In this document: piece by piece, positions 9,355 through 17,887 of the stretch | Layout of the letters: every line of letters begins with the position of its first letter | Numbering within the stretch: position 1 is the stretch's first letter | Translations under genes and position numbers: made by a program | DNA from: a virus | Length of the DNA stretch: 64,000 nucleotides | IMG/VR virus record: IMGVR_UViG_3300033144_002959 | Span: 29,709 to 93,708 of that record | Reading direction: 5' to 3' (one strand) | The notes under the pieces: model-generated | Database searches by the model: none | What the model was told of the DNA's origin: nothing | Seen by the model: only the letters and a program-made list of their open reading frames with translations

Positions 9355-9890
9355 TACCTATACCCCGTTGCAATAATCGTCATACGATCTGTTTCACCGA
9401 ACACTTCCTCAACGCCGTGCTCGCACCAACCATCCAGTACAACTGTCGTTCCCAACTCTGGCGTAACTCGACCTTTCTCGGTAACTGCATCGTCCTCAAA
9501 GACCACCGTATCGCCACCAGAATCAGGCAGCTGTACGTAATGCACGCACGTCAAACCATCCCACTGGTGATTGTGTGGAAAGCCTTTGGCCCAGCCCACT
9601 CGATTACTCACGTGGCCGGGGTGCACCATGCCAGTCCAGTACCGCCATTTCGCTTCGTCGTATTTGTAATCGACTGCATCCAAACAATCCCGGTAATGTT
9701 GCTTCAACTCTTCCGGTAATTTATTTCTATCAACGTCTCTCGCCGACGTGTTGTTGTCCACCGCATTGTCACGAACTACTTCCCGCAACAACTCAAGCGG
9801 AGACTCAGAGAAATCAAATACTTCCAGTACCGGAAAACAATCATCCGGTCTCCTGTGCCCAGTACCCATCGCAACTATTTCGTTCACCAT
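9354..9890 (-). CDS. 2OG-Fe(II) oxygenase-like protein, copy 2
   Basis: A 178-residue paralogue of the downstream gene. It carries FPHNHQWDG, the strand VQLPDSGGDTVVF, WCEHGVEEV and the arginine of TDRMTIIATGY, which are the expected iron and 2-oxoglutarate positions. The reading frame is open to 10043, but that upstream part would overlap another gene. The ATG at 9890 follows a GAGAG ribosome site eight bases upstream and lies just after the upstream stop, so it is preferred. Tandem oxygenases inside a fibre cluster are unusual. Confidence 0.7.
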   Translation of the reverse strand: MVNEIVAMGTGHRRPDDCFPVLEVFDFSESPLELLREVVRDNAVDNNTSARDVDRNKLPEELKQHYRDCLDAVDYKYDEAKWRYWTGMVHPGHVSNRVGWAKGFPHNHQWDGLTCVHYVQLPDSGGDTVVFEDDAVTEKGRVTPELGTTVVLDGWCEHGVEEVFGETDRMTIIATGYR

Positions 9891-9900
9891 CCAAGCTCTC

Positions 9901-10341
9901 TCACGTGTACGTAAAGCCCAAGCGGTCATCCCAGACTTTGTCAAAATCCGAAGTACCTCCGGCCCAGCGAAATTCAAAATCATCTTGACCGTCACCACCA
10001 GTAATGACATCGATCTTTTGAATGCGCCATGCGTTCGTGGCATCTAATGTCCCCGGCTGAGCCTGACCCTTGTAGATCACTGCTTCACCAACAAAATCAA
10101 CTCTCGTTGCAAATGGCACATCACTCTCCGCTGCGGGGCCTTGAACACCAACGTCGGATATAATAACGCTTCCGTCCTCGGCCTCGATAACCGTAGTCGT
10201 TTGTTCAACAGAAATTACTTCGGAATCATCCGGCTGGACAACTACCGTGGTCTCATCAACCTGCGTAATAACATCAGCAGCATCAACGTCATTGACGACA
10301 ACACTGCCATCGTCGTTGACAATTACTTGAAACTGAGCCAT
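9901..10341 (-). CDS. Small tail-fibre-type protein
   Basis: A 146-residue protein. The first 75 residues are a regular, acidic, valine-rich strand repeat (DDGSVVVNDVDAADVI, DDSEVISVEQTTTVI). The last 70 contain ATRVDFVGEAVIYKGQA, AWRIQKIDV and WAGGTSDFDKVWDDR, a pattern seen in short fibre-associated proteins of many phages. It probably contributes a repeated or trimeric strand module to the tail tip. The stop lies 10 bases before the start of the oxygenase-like gene. Confidence 0.6.
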   Translation of the reverse strand: MAQFQVIVNDDGSVVVNDVDAADVITQVDETTVVVQPDDSEVISVEQTTTVIEAEDGSVIISDVGVQGPAAESDVPFATRVDFVGEAVIYKGQAQPGTLDATNAWRIQKIDVITGGDGQDDFEFRWAGGTSDFDKVWDDRLGFTYT

Positions 10342-10344
10342 GAC

Positions 10345-10719
10345 CTATGGCCTCGTGACGTTAGCGACTGACTTAACTTTTCCCTCAAGCAATCGAATCA
10401 CGCAGGTAACGTCGGAAATCAAAGTCATTTCCAAATCGTAAACGCCAGCAGCCCACGTAATGTCATCGGTTACATCCGCCCCAACCTCCAGTAGAATCCC
10501 ACCGTCAACACCGGATAACGTAATCGATCCTTCGTCAACGGCGGGAGCGGTGCTACGGAGCGCCAGAAGTATTGCGGTCGCGGCTGCACTTTCCCGAATG
10601 TGCATTTCTGCCGTGTAGTCACTGGTATCGATTGGATTGCCATCCGAATCATTCCACGTCAGCTGCTTGGAGAACTTGGCCCCGACTTCAAATGTTAAAG
10701 CTAACTTTCCAGCTGACAT
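10345..10719 (-). CDS. Tail or baseplate beta-sandwich protein
   Basis: A 124-residue protein with the layout of small phage beta-sandwich proteins: FSKQLTWNDSDGNPID, MHIRESAAATAILLALRS, a GSITL strand, WAAGVYDLEM and a C-terminal IRLLEGKV. Proteins of this pattern sit among tail and fibre genes and resemble the N-terminal domain of baseplate upper proteins. The 16-bp palindrome lies 12 bases upstream of the ATG, directly before an AGGGG ribosome site. Confidence 0.6.
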   Translation of the reverse strand: MSAGKLALTFEVGAKFSKQLTWNDSDGNPIDTSDYTAEMHIRESAAATAILLALRSTAPAVDEGSITLSGVDGGILLEVGADVTDDITWAAGVYDLEMTLISDVTCVIRLLEGKVKSVANVTRP

Positions 10720-10730
10720 GAGCTACCCCT

Positions 10731-10746
10731 GTCCAATTGATTGGAC
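10731..10746. repeat. 16-bp interrupted palindrome, copy A
   Basis: GTCCAATTGATTGGAC: two perfect 7-bp arms (GTCCAAT/ATTGGAC) around TG. It fills most of the 28-base gap between two tail genes, just upstream of the ribosome site of the 10345-10719 gene. It is one of eight good copies in the window. Confidence 0.85.
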
Positions 10747-10747
10747 G

Positions 10748-11158
10748 CTAGTCCAGATAGTTTACTGCCAGTGTGTAAGTGATCGAATCCGTGTCCCCGT
10801 GCGTCAACACCACCCTCCACAAATAAGGCAGACCATCTTTCGCGACAAGATTCGCAACCGCTGTCAGGTCAGGGTGAACTTTGTAAATATTGAACACCGC
10901 TGTCGTCACCGCTACACCGGTCAAAATGTTGTACCACGTATCCGAGCCGTAATCGTACCCGTCGATGGTCGCTACAACAGACGGAGTTGACGTGATAGAC
11001 GTAGCATCCAACAGGATATGAGCACCACGAAACCGCTGATGATTCGTCAGGAACGGGTACTCCGGTGCCGGAGTGGCATTAGGTACATCGGTTACTGGCG
11101 TCTCTGTTCGTGCTGCGCTTGTTAGCAGAACAATTGATTGCTGTACTGGTCCGCTCAT
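10748..11158 (-). CDS. Tail structural protein, paralogue of the adjacent C-terminal domain
   Basis: A 136-residue protein whose C-terminal 80 residues (TIDGYDYGSDTWYNILTG ... LPYLWRVVLTHGD) match the C-terminal domain of the next gene upstream (IEGYDFGSGTWYLILAG ... LPYMWRVRVEHGD). This appears to be a duplicated beta-sandwich module. A GGAGG ribosome site precedes the ATG. Proteins of this kind are found in tail and capsid-associated positions; the function is unknown. Confidence 0.6.
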   Translation of the reverse strand: MSGPVQQSIVLLTSAARTETPVTDVPNATPAPEYPFLTNHQRFRGAHILLDATSITSTPSVVATIDGYDYGSDTWYNILTGVAVTTAVFNIYKVHPDLTAVANLVAKDGLPYLWRVVLTHGDTDSITYTLAVNYLD

Positions 11159-11208
11159 TTCAATCCTCCGTCATTGGTAGCCATTAAACAACTACCACGT
11201 TAATTCCA

Positions 11209-12105
11209 CTAGAGCTTATATTCCACTGAATAAGTTACAAGAGTTGCATCCCCGTGCTCTACTCTCACCCGCCACATATATGGCAGGACATCATTAGCCG
11301 ACAAATTGGCCACGTCATTGAGATACGATCCCACTTTCAACCGCTGCTTAGTGTTTTTCGCCGTAATATTTGCGCCAGCCAGAATAAGATACCAAGTACC
11401 TGACCCAAAATCGTAGCCCTCTATAAAACAAGTCAGATCAAATGGTCCGCCAGCCTGCTCGGGTAAGTCAATAATTACGTCTGTCGGAGGCCCACCGCCC
11501 CCTCCTTTGCCTTTGCCGCCAGAGCCAGCACCGCCCTGCTTCGTCGCTGGCTGTGTAACTACCGCCGTCTGCGTCTCATCATATTCCGCCTCGGGAATAG
11601 GCACCCCTCCACCGGGATTCTTTGGATTCTTAATCTTAGTGCCTTGATCGTAAGGCGGCAGTGGTGGTGGTGGAGCAGGCTCACCCTCAAACGTTGCTAC
11701 CCATTCGTTGCCCGCTTCAGACCCCCAATAACTGTCCTTACTTGGAAACCAGTAATATGTCCCCGCCGTTGAACTGCCCTGATCCAAATCACCACCAGCG
11801 CCAACATCAGCAAAATCAAACACGACATCAGCCTCGCCACTCCGAGACAAAGTCAAAGTCAGAATTGAATCAAAATCCCACTCCGTAGGAGATTCATCAC
11901 CCGGATCAAACCACATTTCCGTGCCGCCACTGGAAGTGCGATCACTGATTTCCATCCACTCGATATTGCCCGGTGGTGTATCATCTTGTAGGTAAGCCGG
12001 ATCAGGGACAATGGACCCAGTAGGCAGGCTAATTTTTGTGTACCCGTAAGTCGTACCGGAGAAAAACGCTACCGTAATCGTGTATGCCTGTGTCTCAATG
12101 GCCAT
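11209..12105 (-). CDS. Modular tail protein with proline- and glycine-rich linkers
   Basis: A 298-residue protein. The N-terminal module (1-150) is beta-rich. A linker region contains PAPPPPLPPYDQ and GGAGSGGKGKGGGGGPP (about 147-210). The C-terminal module (about 215-298) is paralogous to the neighbouring 10748-11158 protein. Flexible linkers joining two folded modules suit an extended appendage. A GGAGG ribosome site lies just upstream of the ATG. Confidence 0.6.
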   Translation of the reverse strand: MAIETQAYTITVAFFSGTTYGYTKISLPTGSIVPDPAYLQDDTPPGNIEWMEISDRTSSGGTEMWFDPGDESPTEWDFDSILTLTLSRSGEADVVFDFADVGAGGDLDQGSSTAGTYYWFPSKDSYWGSEAGNEWVATFEGEPAPPPPLPPYDQGTKIKNPKNPGGGVPIPEAEYDETQTAVVTQPATKQGGAGSGGKGKGGGGGPPTDVIIDLPEQAGGPFDLTCFIEGYDFGSGTWYLILAGANITAKNTKQRLKVGSYLNDVANLSANDVLPYMWRVRVEHGDATLVTYSVEYKL

Positions 12106-12114
12106 GCCTGCCTC

Positions 12115-13047
12115 CTAAGTCGTAACGATCAATTGGCCGCTAACATCAGTTGAAACCGGCGGAACACGTTGATGCAGTACCTGAACCCAACACGTTGTTA
12201 CCTGAACATTAGGATTTGTAGCCCGCCCTAGAACTTCAGTGACAATATTAGTCAATTGTGTGTCCGGGTTCGCCTCGGTACCAGCGATCTCTGCCCATAA
12301 TCGAGTCATACGCACGGTCGTATTCGTGCTTGCATTGATCAGTGCCGTATCACCATTGGTACCGACCCCGAAATAGTCAATATCAAGAACACCCCCGTGA
12401 GCGGTCCCCGAGCCTACCCCGGTCCATCCTGCCGCCGTGATTCGACTACCACTCGTATCCTCGAAATCAATCTCCCACCACGGAGGTTCGTTGAGGCCGT
12501 TAATACCGTCAATCCAATGCTTTGCTTGCACCGTAACCGTCGCGCCCGTACCGTTGACTCTGAATCGCATGTACTGCCAAACATCAGAAACCGCATCATT
12601 CCAGTACGGGAGCCTCATGGTGTACATATAGCGGGGCGCTTGCTGATTACCAGAAACATATCCATCGAGAAGTTCTGTTTGAACACCAGCGGCCCACCGA
12701 TTGATTTCCAACTGGCCGAACTGATCGACCATTAAATCGTAGCCTGCTTCGTTTCCACCAGAGCCACTGGCCCGAAGGAATAGATTTGGGCGAGTATGTT
12801 GGTCGGCTGAATTTCTGTAACGACAAATGATTTCAGAGTTCGCCCGGTTGGCGTCGCCGTCTATGTCATCCCACGAGGCGAGCTGAAGACCTGTCCCTGA
12901 CGCTGCCGCTTGAAACACCCGATCATCTTCAGCATCTGTCGGTGCTTCTATAGTCCACTCAGACATCGCCGCGAACCTTGCCGTGAAATCGGTTGCAAAG
13001 ATTCCCGTAGTACCTTCGTCGCTAAAGTCTTTTGCGTAAGTCGTCAT
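12115..13047 (-). CDS. LamG/ConA-like jelly-roll tail protein
   Basis: A 310-residue protein with an N-terminal lectin-like jelly roll: LASWDDIDGDANRANSE, NLFLRASGSGGNEAGYD, WQYMRFRVNG, WEIDFEDTSG and GVLDIDYFGVGT. The same strand order occurs in the 22940-23839 protein (DRLDLQVHQSADTD, GARASGAGGSENGYA, DIEVDFVAVGTDG), so the two share a domain. The C-terminal 70 residues form a separate small module. It probably binds a glycan or acts as a fibre domain. The ATG overlaps the stop of the preceding gene. Confidence 0.6.
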   Translation of the reverse strand: MTTYAKDFSDEGTTGIFATDFTARFAAMSEWTIEAPTDAEDDRVFQAAASGTGLQLASWDDIDGDANRANSEIICRYRNSADQHTRPNLFLRASGSGGNEAGYDLMVDQFGQLEINRWAAGVQTELLDGYVSGNQQAPRYMYTMRLPYWNDAVSDVWQYMRFRVNGTGATVTVQAKHWIDGINGLNEPPWWEIDFEDTSGSRITAAGWTGVGSGTAHGGVLDIDYFGVGTNGDTALINASTNTTVRMTRLWAEIAGTEANPDTQLTNIVTEVLGRATNPNVQVTTCWVQVLHQRVPPVSTDVSGQLIVTT

Positions 13048-14126
13048 GTCTCTAACGTAATCCCAAATTCTGCTGCGTCAATAGTAGTGTCAGACCAGTT
13101 CGCTGGCCCATTAGGATTCTGCTCAAATATCCCCGACACCATACGATACCTGTCTTGGTTAAAATGCGTTACATCCCCGTTAGACTCAGAAGTGCTGCTG
13201 CGACACAAAGCACTAATATCACGTCGCCCCGCATCCTCATTCCTGCCCAACATCTTAACCTGCACCCCATAAACTGTCGTGAAATTAGAAACAAGATTTG
13301 AGAACGTGTACAAATCGTCATCAAGTGCCGTGGCACTGCTAACGTACGAGGTTTCTTCATCCTGCTCCGCCTCATCTACCATTTCATAGTTGGTCAACCC
13401 AGAGAGTTGCGTGAAATCATTGCGGTTACCATCGCCATCAGGGTCCAACACTTCAATATGAATATCACCGAGAAAATCATTCCACGGAGAACCGCCCGTG
13501 GTGTCGAGGACATACAAATCAGCAAACTGAAACTCCACCGCTGCTTCAGGATAAAGTTCCAAATTAGTAGCCCACGCATTTACCGTAAACTGAGTATCCA
13601 CCGTGCTACCTGACATGATGTTTACGCCATCCAATCTAAGTTCATACGACCCGGCACTAGCGTCTATCGTCGTCTTGTATTCGATGTAGTGCCAACGACG
13701 ATCCAGATGAATGTCAGCCCGTACGCGATCAATCTCGTCATTAGCAGAATCCCCAGCATACAAAACAAATTCCTGATTGCCATTCAGATAAACACTCTGC
13801 TGCCATTCAGCGTTTCCGCTAGTTATACCATCCACGTCTATGAGTCCGAAAATCATAACAGGCAAAAACGGAATGAGGTTTGGGGTCTCATCTATTCGAA
13901 ACCTAAAGCCTAAAACTATCGATGTCATCCGGTCAGGTAATTGATATCCGGCATAAATATTCGTTGATGCCTCAGATAAAAAGCGCCCAGTCAACGGGTG
14001 CACATTATTAAGATCAGGCCCTGCGGTACCGCTCGACCACCGCAACCACATCTGCGTATTGAGCCGCCCATTAGCTTCAGACGATGCGTCAAATGTAGAC
14101 ATGCTATCCAGTAAAATTAGTGCCAT
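13044..14126 (-). CDS. Jelly-roll tail protein, tandem paralogue 1
   Basis: A 360-residue protein. It and the next two genes upstream share one plan: a jelly-roll N-terminal half, a central block with VLDTTGGSPWNDFLGD and DPDGDGNRNDFT, then GLTNYEMVDE, DEETSYV, LYTFSNL, YGVQVK and a C-terminal WSDTTIDAAEFGITLET. The shared block suggests recent duplication of a host-recognition or surface protein. The genes are nearly contiguous, so all three should be made together. Confidence 0.65.
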   Translation of the reverse strand: MALILLDSMSTFDASSEANGRLNTQMWLRWSSGTAGPDLNNVHPLTGRFLSEASTNIYAGYQLPDRMTSIVLGFRFRIDETPNLIPFLPVMIFGLIDVDGITSGNAEWQQSVYLNGNQEFVLYAGDSANDEIDRVRADIHLDRRWHYIEYKTTIDASAGSYELRLDGVNIMSGSTVDTQFTVNAWATNLELYPEAAVEFQFADLYVLDTTGGSPWNDFLGDIHIEVLDPDGDGNRNDFTQLSGLTNYEMVDEAEQDEETSYVSSATALDDDLYTFSNLVSNFTTVYGVQVKMLGRNEDAGRRDISALCRSSTSESNGDVTHFNQDRYRMVSGIFEQNPNGPANWSDTTIDAAEFGITLET

Positions 14127-14129
14127 CAG

Positions 14130-15170
14130 TTAACTCTCAATTGTGAATCCAAATTCTGCGGCATTTATCGCCGCTTCGTCCCATGCTGCCCCGCCATTAG
14201 GATCAACTTCATAAACTCCCTTTCCATCCGTAGGCATCATCCAACTAATCGACGCAGACTGAGAAGTTCCCTCAACTTCCGTGACATTACTCCGCGATAA
14301 AGTGCGCGCCATACGCACCCCAGCATCCGTCGTACGAAACATGGGCTTGACGTTGGCACAATAAATCGTATCCATCGTTAAAGTCAGATTGTCAAACGTG
14401 TACAGCTCGTCATCGCCTACTACTGACGACCACACATACGTCGTGTCGTCATCAGGATTGTTCCCGTCATCCACGGCTTCATAATTATTCAACCCACCCC
14501 CGACTCGCGTGAAGTTATTACGATTACCGTCACCATCGGGGTACAAGGTTTCTATGTAGCACGGCCCAAGCAAGTCATTATTAGTCAGCCCTGTCCCATC
14601 CAAGACATAAGCAAATGCACATCGGTATCCAGACTGCGCGTCGTTAATTGAACGAACTAATCCACATGACGCAACCGACCCTGCCTGTGTGTCTTGGCCA
14701 GTCAAGCTAATCCACGACTCACCATTCACCTCAAGATCAATCGTGCCAGTTGAAGCATGGACTAAAACCTTTGCTTCGATAAAATAATACACCCCATGAA
14801 TAAAAGTCTGTGGGTACACCGACCGACCGACTTCCGTACCGGTACCATCCCGTGCCGACACTGAGCCATCTTGATTTAACCGAAATTCAACGTGCGGACT
14901 TTCACCCTCATTAAACGAAAGAAAAATCCCGTTCACTGAAAAAGGCAGAAGATCGAACATTCGCAAATGACCAAAAATCACAGTCGTAGATAACGGGATA
15001 TAAAAATTTATTGATGTATTAGCCCCAGCCAAATCAAGCGAATTATTACTGGGCAGCACTGGGTCCGAACTCGCGACAACAGTGTACGAAGTTGCATCTA
15101 TCATTTCACTACGCTGCAATTGTGCTTTCGTTGAGCAGTAATCAAATGCCGTTGTTCTTAAAACTGCCAT
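14130..15170 (-). CDS. Jelly-roll tail protein, tandem paralogue 2
   Basis: A 346-residue member of the triplicated family. It shows YVLDGTGLTNNDLLGP, YPDGDGNRNNFT, GLNNYEAVDD, DTTYVWS, LYTFDNL, RTTDAGVRMARTLSRS and the shared end WDEAAINAAEFGFTIES. The N-terminal jelly roll (about 30-190) is more diverged than the C-terminal block, which is the pattern expected if the N-terminal half carries variable binding specificity. Confidence 0.65.
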   Translation of the reverse strand: MAVLRTTAFDYCSTKAQLQRSEMIDATSYTVVASSDPVLPSNNSLDLAGANTSINFYIPLSTTVIFGHLRMFDLLPFSVNGIFLSFNEGESPHVEFRLNQDGSVSARDGTGTEVGRSVYPQTFIHGVYYFIEAKVLVHASTGTIDLEVNGESWISLTGQDTQAGSVASCGLVRSINDAQSGYRCAFAYVLDGTGLTNNDLLGPCYIETLYPDGDGNRNNFTRVGGGLNNYEAVDDGNNPDDDTTYVWSSVVGDDELYTFDNLTLTMDTIYCANVKPMFRTTDAGVRMARTLSRSNVTEVEGTSQSASISWMMPTDGKGVYEVDPNGGAAWDEAAINAAEFGFTIES

Positions 15171-15173
15171 AGT

Positions 15174-16202
15174 TTAGCTCTCTATCGTTACACCAAACTG
15201 AGCGCTGAGCAGACCGCCCTCAATCCACGCTGCTACGGTATCGGGGTCTTGCTCCCATACCTCATAGTACGTCCGCCACGACGGCCCTAGATACCAGTTA
15301 ATCGATCCCTCGTACGTTACCCCACCACTGCGAACCGCTGAACGCATAACACGAGTACCAAGACCCCCAGCAATTCTGCACTTATACCCGACCTTCACCC
15401 CGTAAATCGTGTCAACAGTCTGAACCGGGGCAGGGTAATCGTACAAATCGGTGTGGCCCACCGTGGAAGACTCTACGTAACTGGTATCCTCATCCGGTGG
15501 TGTTTCATCAATCATTTCATAATTCGTAAGGCCAGACAAAGGCGAGAAGTCATTGGAGAATCCGTCACCGTCAGCAAACAATGTCTCGACCCAGCAATCT
15601 CCTAGATAATCATTATTCTCTGTCCCGTTACCGTCGAGCACATACAGATCATCCCACCAGTTATCAAGATGTGCCGAGCTGCCAACCAACTGAAAATAGT
15701 CTACGTTTACAGGGGACGCACCATTGTTTGTGTCTTGGCCCGTTGCCGACAACGACGTAGTCACTTCGTCAACCCTAACTTCATAAGTTCCAAGCGTATC
15801 GTGCACTCGAAACTTAAACTCAAAGTAATACCACTGGTCTTGAACCAGCCCTAATCCACTCGTAACAGCTAACTGCGTTGTGCCACGATCAACTGCCAGC
15901 TCTCCCCCAGTCACATAGCGAAAAACCAAATGCTCAGTAATACCCTGCAACACCCGGATAAGATCATGACTTGGATCATTTTGCCATCGATGAGCGAACC
16001 CAACTATGATTGTTTCACTGTTATCTAACTGGGGCAACGGATACCCCACATCCAAAGAACTTGACGTCAACTCCAACGCCTTCCCAGACCCAGATCGACC
16101 AGTCACATATACCGTAGTGGACGTGCTGCCACCAAGCATTTCGTTACGTATGTCATCGAAGCTATCGCCCTCATCGAACCCATCCATAAACAGCAAAGTC
16201 AT
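15174..16202 (-). CDS. Jelly-roll tail protein, tandem paralogue 3
   Basis: A 342-residue member of the triplicated family. It shows YVLDGNGTENNDYLGD, ADGDGFSNDFSPLSG, LTNYEMIDE, DEDTSYVESS, TVDTIYGVKV and the end IEGGLLSAQFGVTIES. The N-terminus (MTLLFMDGFDEG) begins the lectin-like half. The start ATG lies three bases from the stop of the upstream fibre gene. Three adjacent homologues of similar length are unlikely to be shadows or artefacts. Confidence 0.65.
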   Translation of the reverse strand: MTLLFMDGFDEGDSFDDIRNEMLGGSTSTTVYVTGRSGSGKALELTSSSLDVGYPLPQLDNSETIIVGFAHRWQNDPSHDLIRVLQGITEHLVFRYVTGGELAVDRGTTQLAVTSGLGLVQDQWYYFEFKFRVHDTLGTYEVRVDEVTTSLSATGQDTNNGASPVNVDYFQLVGSSAHLDNWWDDLYVLDGNGTENNDYLGDCWVETLFADGDGFSNDFSPLSGLTNYEMIDETPPDEDTSYVESSTVGHTDLYDYPAPVQTVDTIYGVKVGYKCRIAGGLGTRVMRSAVRSGGVTYEGSINWYLGPSWRTYYEVWEQDPDTVAAWIEGGLLSAQFGVTIES

Positions 16203-17405
16203 CTAAGCATCCCGTGTCAAGGCCAGCGTGAAATACACGTTAGCAAGAGTTGCATCTGGAGTAACAGGGGCCTGAATCTCCAACAAGTCCCCACCTACAA
16301 AAGTCGTCTCAGATATGCCCACAAAAGTTGCCACCGTTCCCGAGATTGCAAACCGCAGAGTGCCGATGCTGCCACCATTTTTCTGCAAATCAAAATCGGT
16401 CTGCGCCGTAGCTGCGGTCTCTGCCTCAACTGATGAATTCGTTGCACCAGCCGGTAACGTAAGACTCGTAATACCAGACGGCATCGAAAAGCCAAGGCAA
16501 CGTTCACTCACTCCCGGTGCACCATTTTTCCAAGACCCCACAACAAATGGTTGCGTTCCGCCTGCAACCGCTCCTGCTAGGGAAAGCGCAAGCACATTCG
16601 TGCCATCACAAACCACCAGTGCGACCGACCCTTGAGTAACGACCACGCCAGTACCCGCTGCCGTCTTCACAGTGACATCGAATGATCCTGTCGTGTTATT
16701 GATAATGATGTACGGCTTCTCAAAATCAGGCACTTCCAAATCACGATCACCGGTCAACGTACCAGTCAATAAGAATACAGCGTGCTCCATGCCCTCAGCC
16801 GTCGTGAGCGTCACGTTAGCGCCCGAAATCGTTACCGGATGGATCAGGGTATGCCCACCTTCTCCAGCCTCTAAGCGTTGATCTAATTCTAGGTACGTTT
16901 GACTTCCCAAAACAGCACTGAGTTGAGCATTCTGATTTACCGTATCGCCCCAGACAACCGGGGGCTGGGTGATTGTGGTAAACGTGCTCGGAGACGTAAA
17001 CGCAATTGTATGAACAGCATCAGACGCTGTCGTATCAAAACTCCACGTGCCGAATGAATCGATGTGCGTGTAAAACGTGTCTGTCGCCTGCCCGGTAAAA
17101 TCCAAAGTGATGCCGGGACTGAATGTTGTGACCGTGGCATTACTTGGTCTCCATACTGACCCAGCCGTAACATCCAGCACCGCACCGCCAGCGTCAGTCG
17201 CAAGGACTCCGCCAGCCGACAATCTACCAACCGAAGCTCCAAATACAGCAGTCGCAAATCCGGGGTAATTAACTACCGCTCCAGCAGACCCAACAAGAGA
17301 CGCCTGAAGACTATCAATCGCCGACTTGATTATGGCGTAATTCGAATTGTGCTTTGAAATATAGTTGACGTCGCCAATCGCAAGAGTGTCAAGTGTAATG
17401 GTCAT
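16203..17405 (-). CDS. Tail fibre or tail-tip protein
   Basis: A 400-residue protein. The N-terminal 45 residues (DVNYISKHNSNYAIIKSAIDSLQ) look like a virion-attachment helix. A strand-rich shaft and a C-terminal domain with LTLTGDRDLEVP and GVSERCLGFSMPSG follow. It is encoded directly after the proteins taken to form the tail tip (17402-19901), fitting a central or side fibre. The ATG overlaps the preceding stop (ATGA). Confidence 0.6.
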   Translation of the reverse strand: MTITLDTLAIGDVNYISKHNSNYAIIKSAIDSLQASLVGSAGAVVNYPGFATAVFGASVGRLSAGGVLATDAGGAVLDVTAGSVWRPSNATVTTFSPGITLDFTGQATDTFYTHIDSFGTWSFDTTASDAVHTIAFTSPSTFTTITQPPVVWGDTVNQNAQLSAVLGSQTYLELDQRLEAGEGGHTLIHPVTISGANVTLTTAEGMEHAVFLLTGTLTGDRDLEVPDFEKPYIIINNTTGSFDVTVKTAAGTGVVVTQGSVALVVCDGTNVLALSLAGAVAGGTQPFVVGSWKNGAPGVSERCLGFSMPSGITSLTLPAGATNSSVEAETAATAQTDFDLQKNGGSIGTLRFAISGTVATFVGISETTFVGGDLLEIQAPVTPDATLANVYFTLALTRDA

Positions 17406-17887
17406 GCAAATATCTCCAACAAAACTCCGCCCTCAAATCGACCCATTGACCCGTAAGCTGTATATCCATAACCGTCGCCGAGTGTTGACAGCTCACCGTA
17501 ATTCAAGGCCCGAATATAAAATGTTCGATCAATCGGTGTGTCGCTTGTGTACGTAGGCAACCCAAACTCAAAGTCTGGCACCGTCACTCCTACTTCAGTA
17601 CGAGTACCCGGCATTACTTTTGAAAATCCAGACACCGTCCATCGCTGCGCCGTACGTGTGAGCGTGACTGGTTGCCCTATTTGAGCGTACCGCAAATCAT
17701 TATTGCCTTGTGCTATAGCGACATCGTGCATCAAAAAATCTTCGCCGACATCTACATTGCACACGTATATTGAATTGCCTGCCTCATCCCCAAGCCACAG
17801 AACAGGGCGAGACGCAACCTTCCCTTCTATTGTGGTTTTTGCCCGATCAATATCGGCATCAATTATATTTGTAAGAATGCTGCCCAT
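17402..17887 (-). CDS. Tail-tip or baseplate protein of unknown family
   Basis: A 161-residue protein with a mixed, mostly strand composition (PVLWLGDEAGNSIYVCNVDV, IGQPVTLTRTAQRWTVSGF, DRTFYIRALNYGELS). It sits between the hub-like protein and the fibre 16203-17405, overlapping the latter by four bases. The position suggests an adaptor that connects hub and fibre. No family was recognised. Confidence 0.55.
   Translation of the reverse strand: MGSILTNIIDADIDRAKTTIEGKVASRPVLWLGDEAGNSIYVCNVDVGEDFLMHDVAIAQGNNDLRYAQIGQPVTLTRTAQRWTVSGFSKVMPGTRTEVGVTVPDFEFGLPTYTSDTPIDRTFYIRALNYGELSTLGDGYGYTAYGSMGRFEGGVLLEIFA

Noticed and set aside
9891-10043. A 51-codon N-terminal extension of the second oxygenase-like gene
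   Set aside because: It would overlap the 9901-10341 gene almost completely, and the ATG at 9890 has a ribosome site just after that gene's stop.
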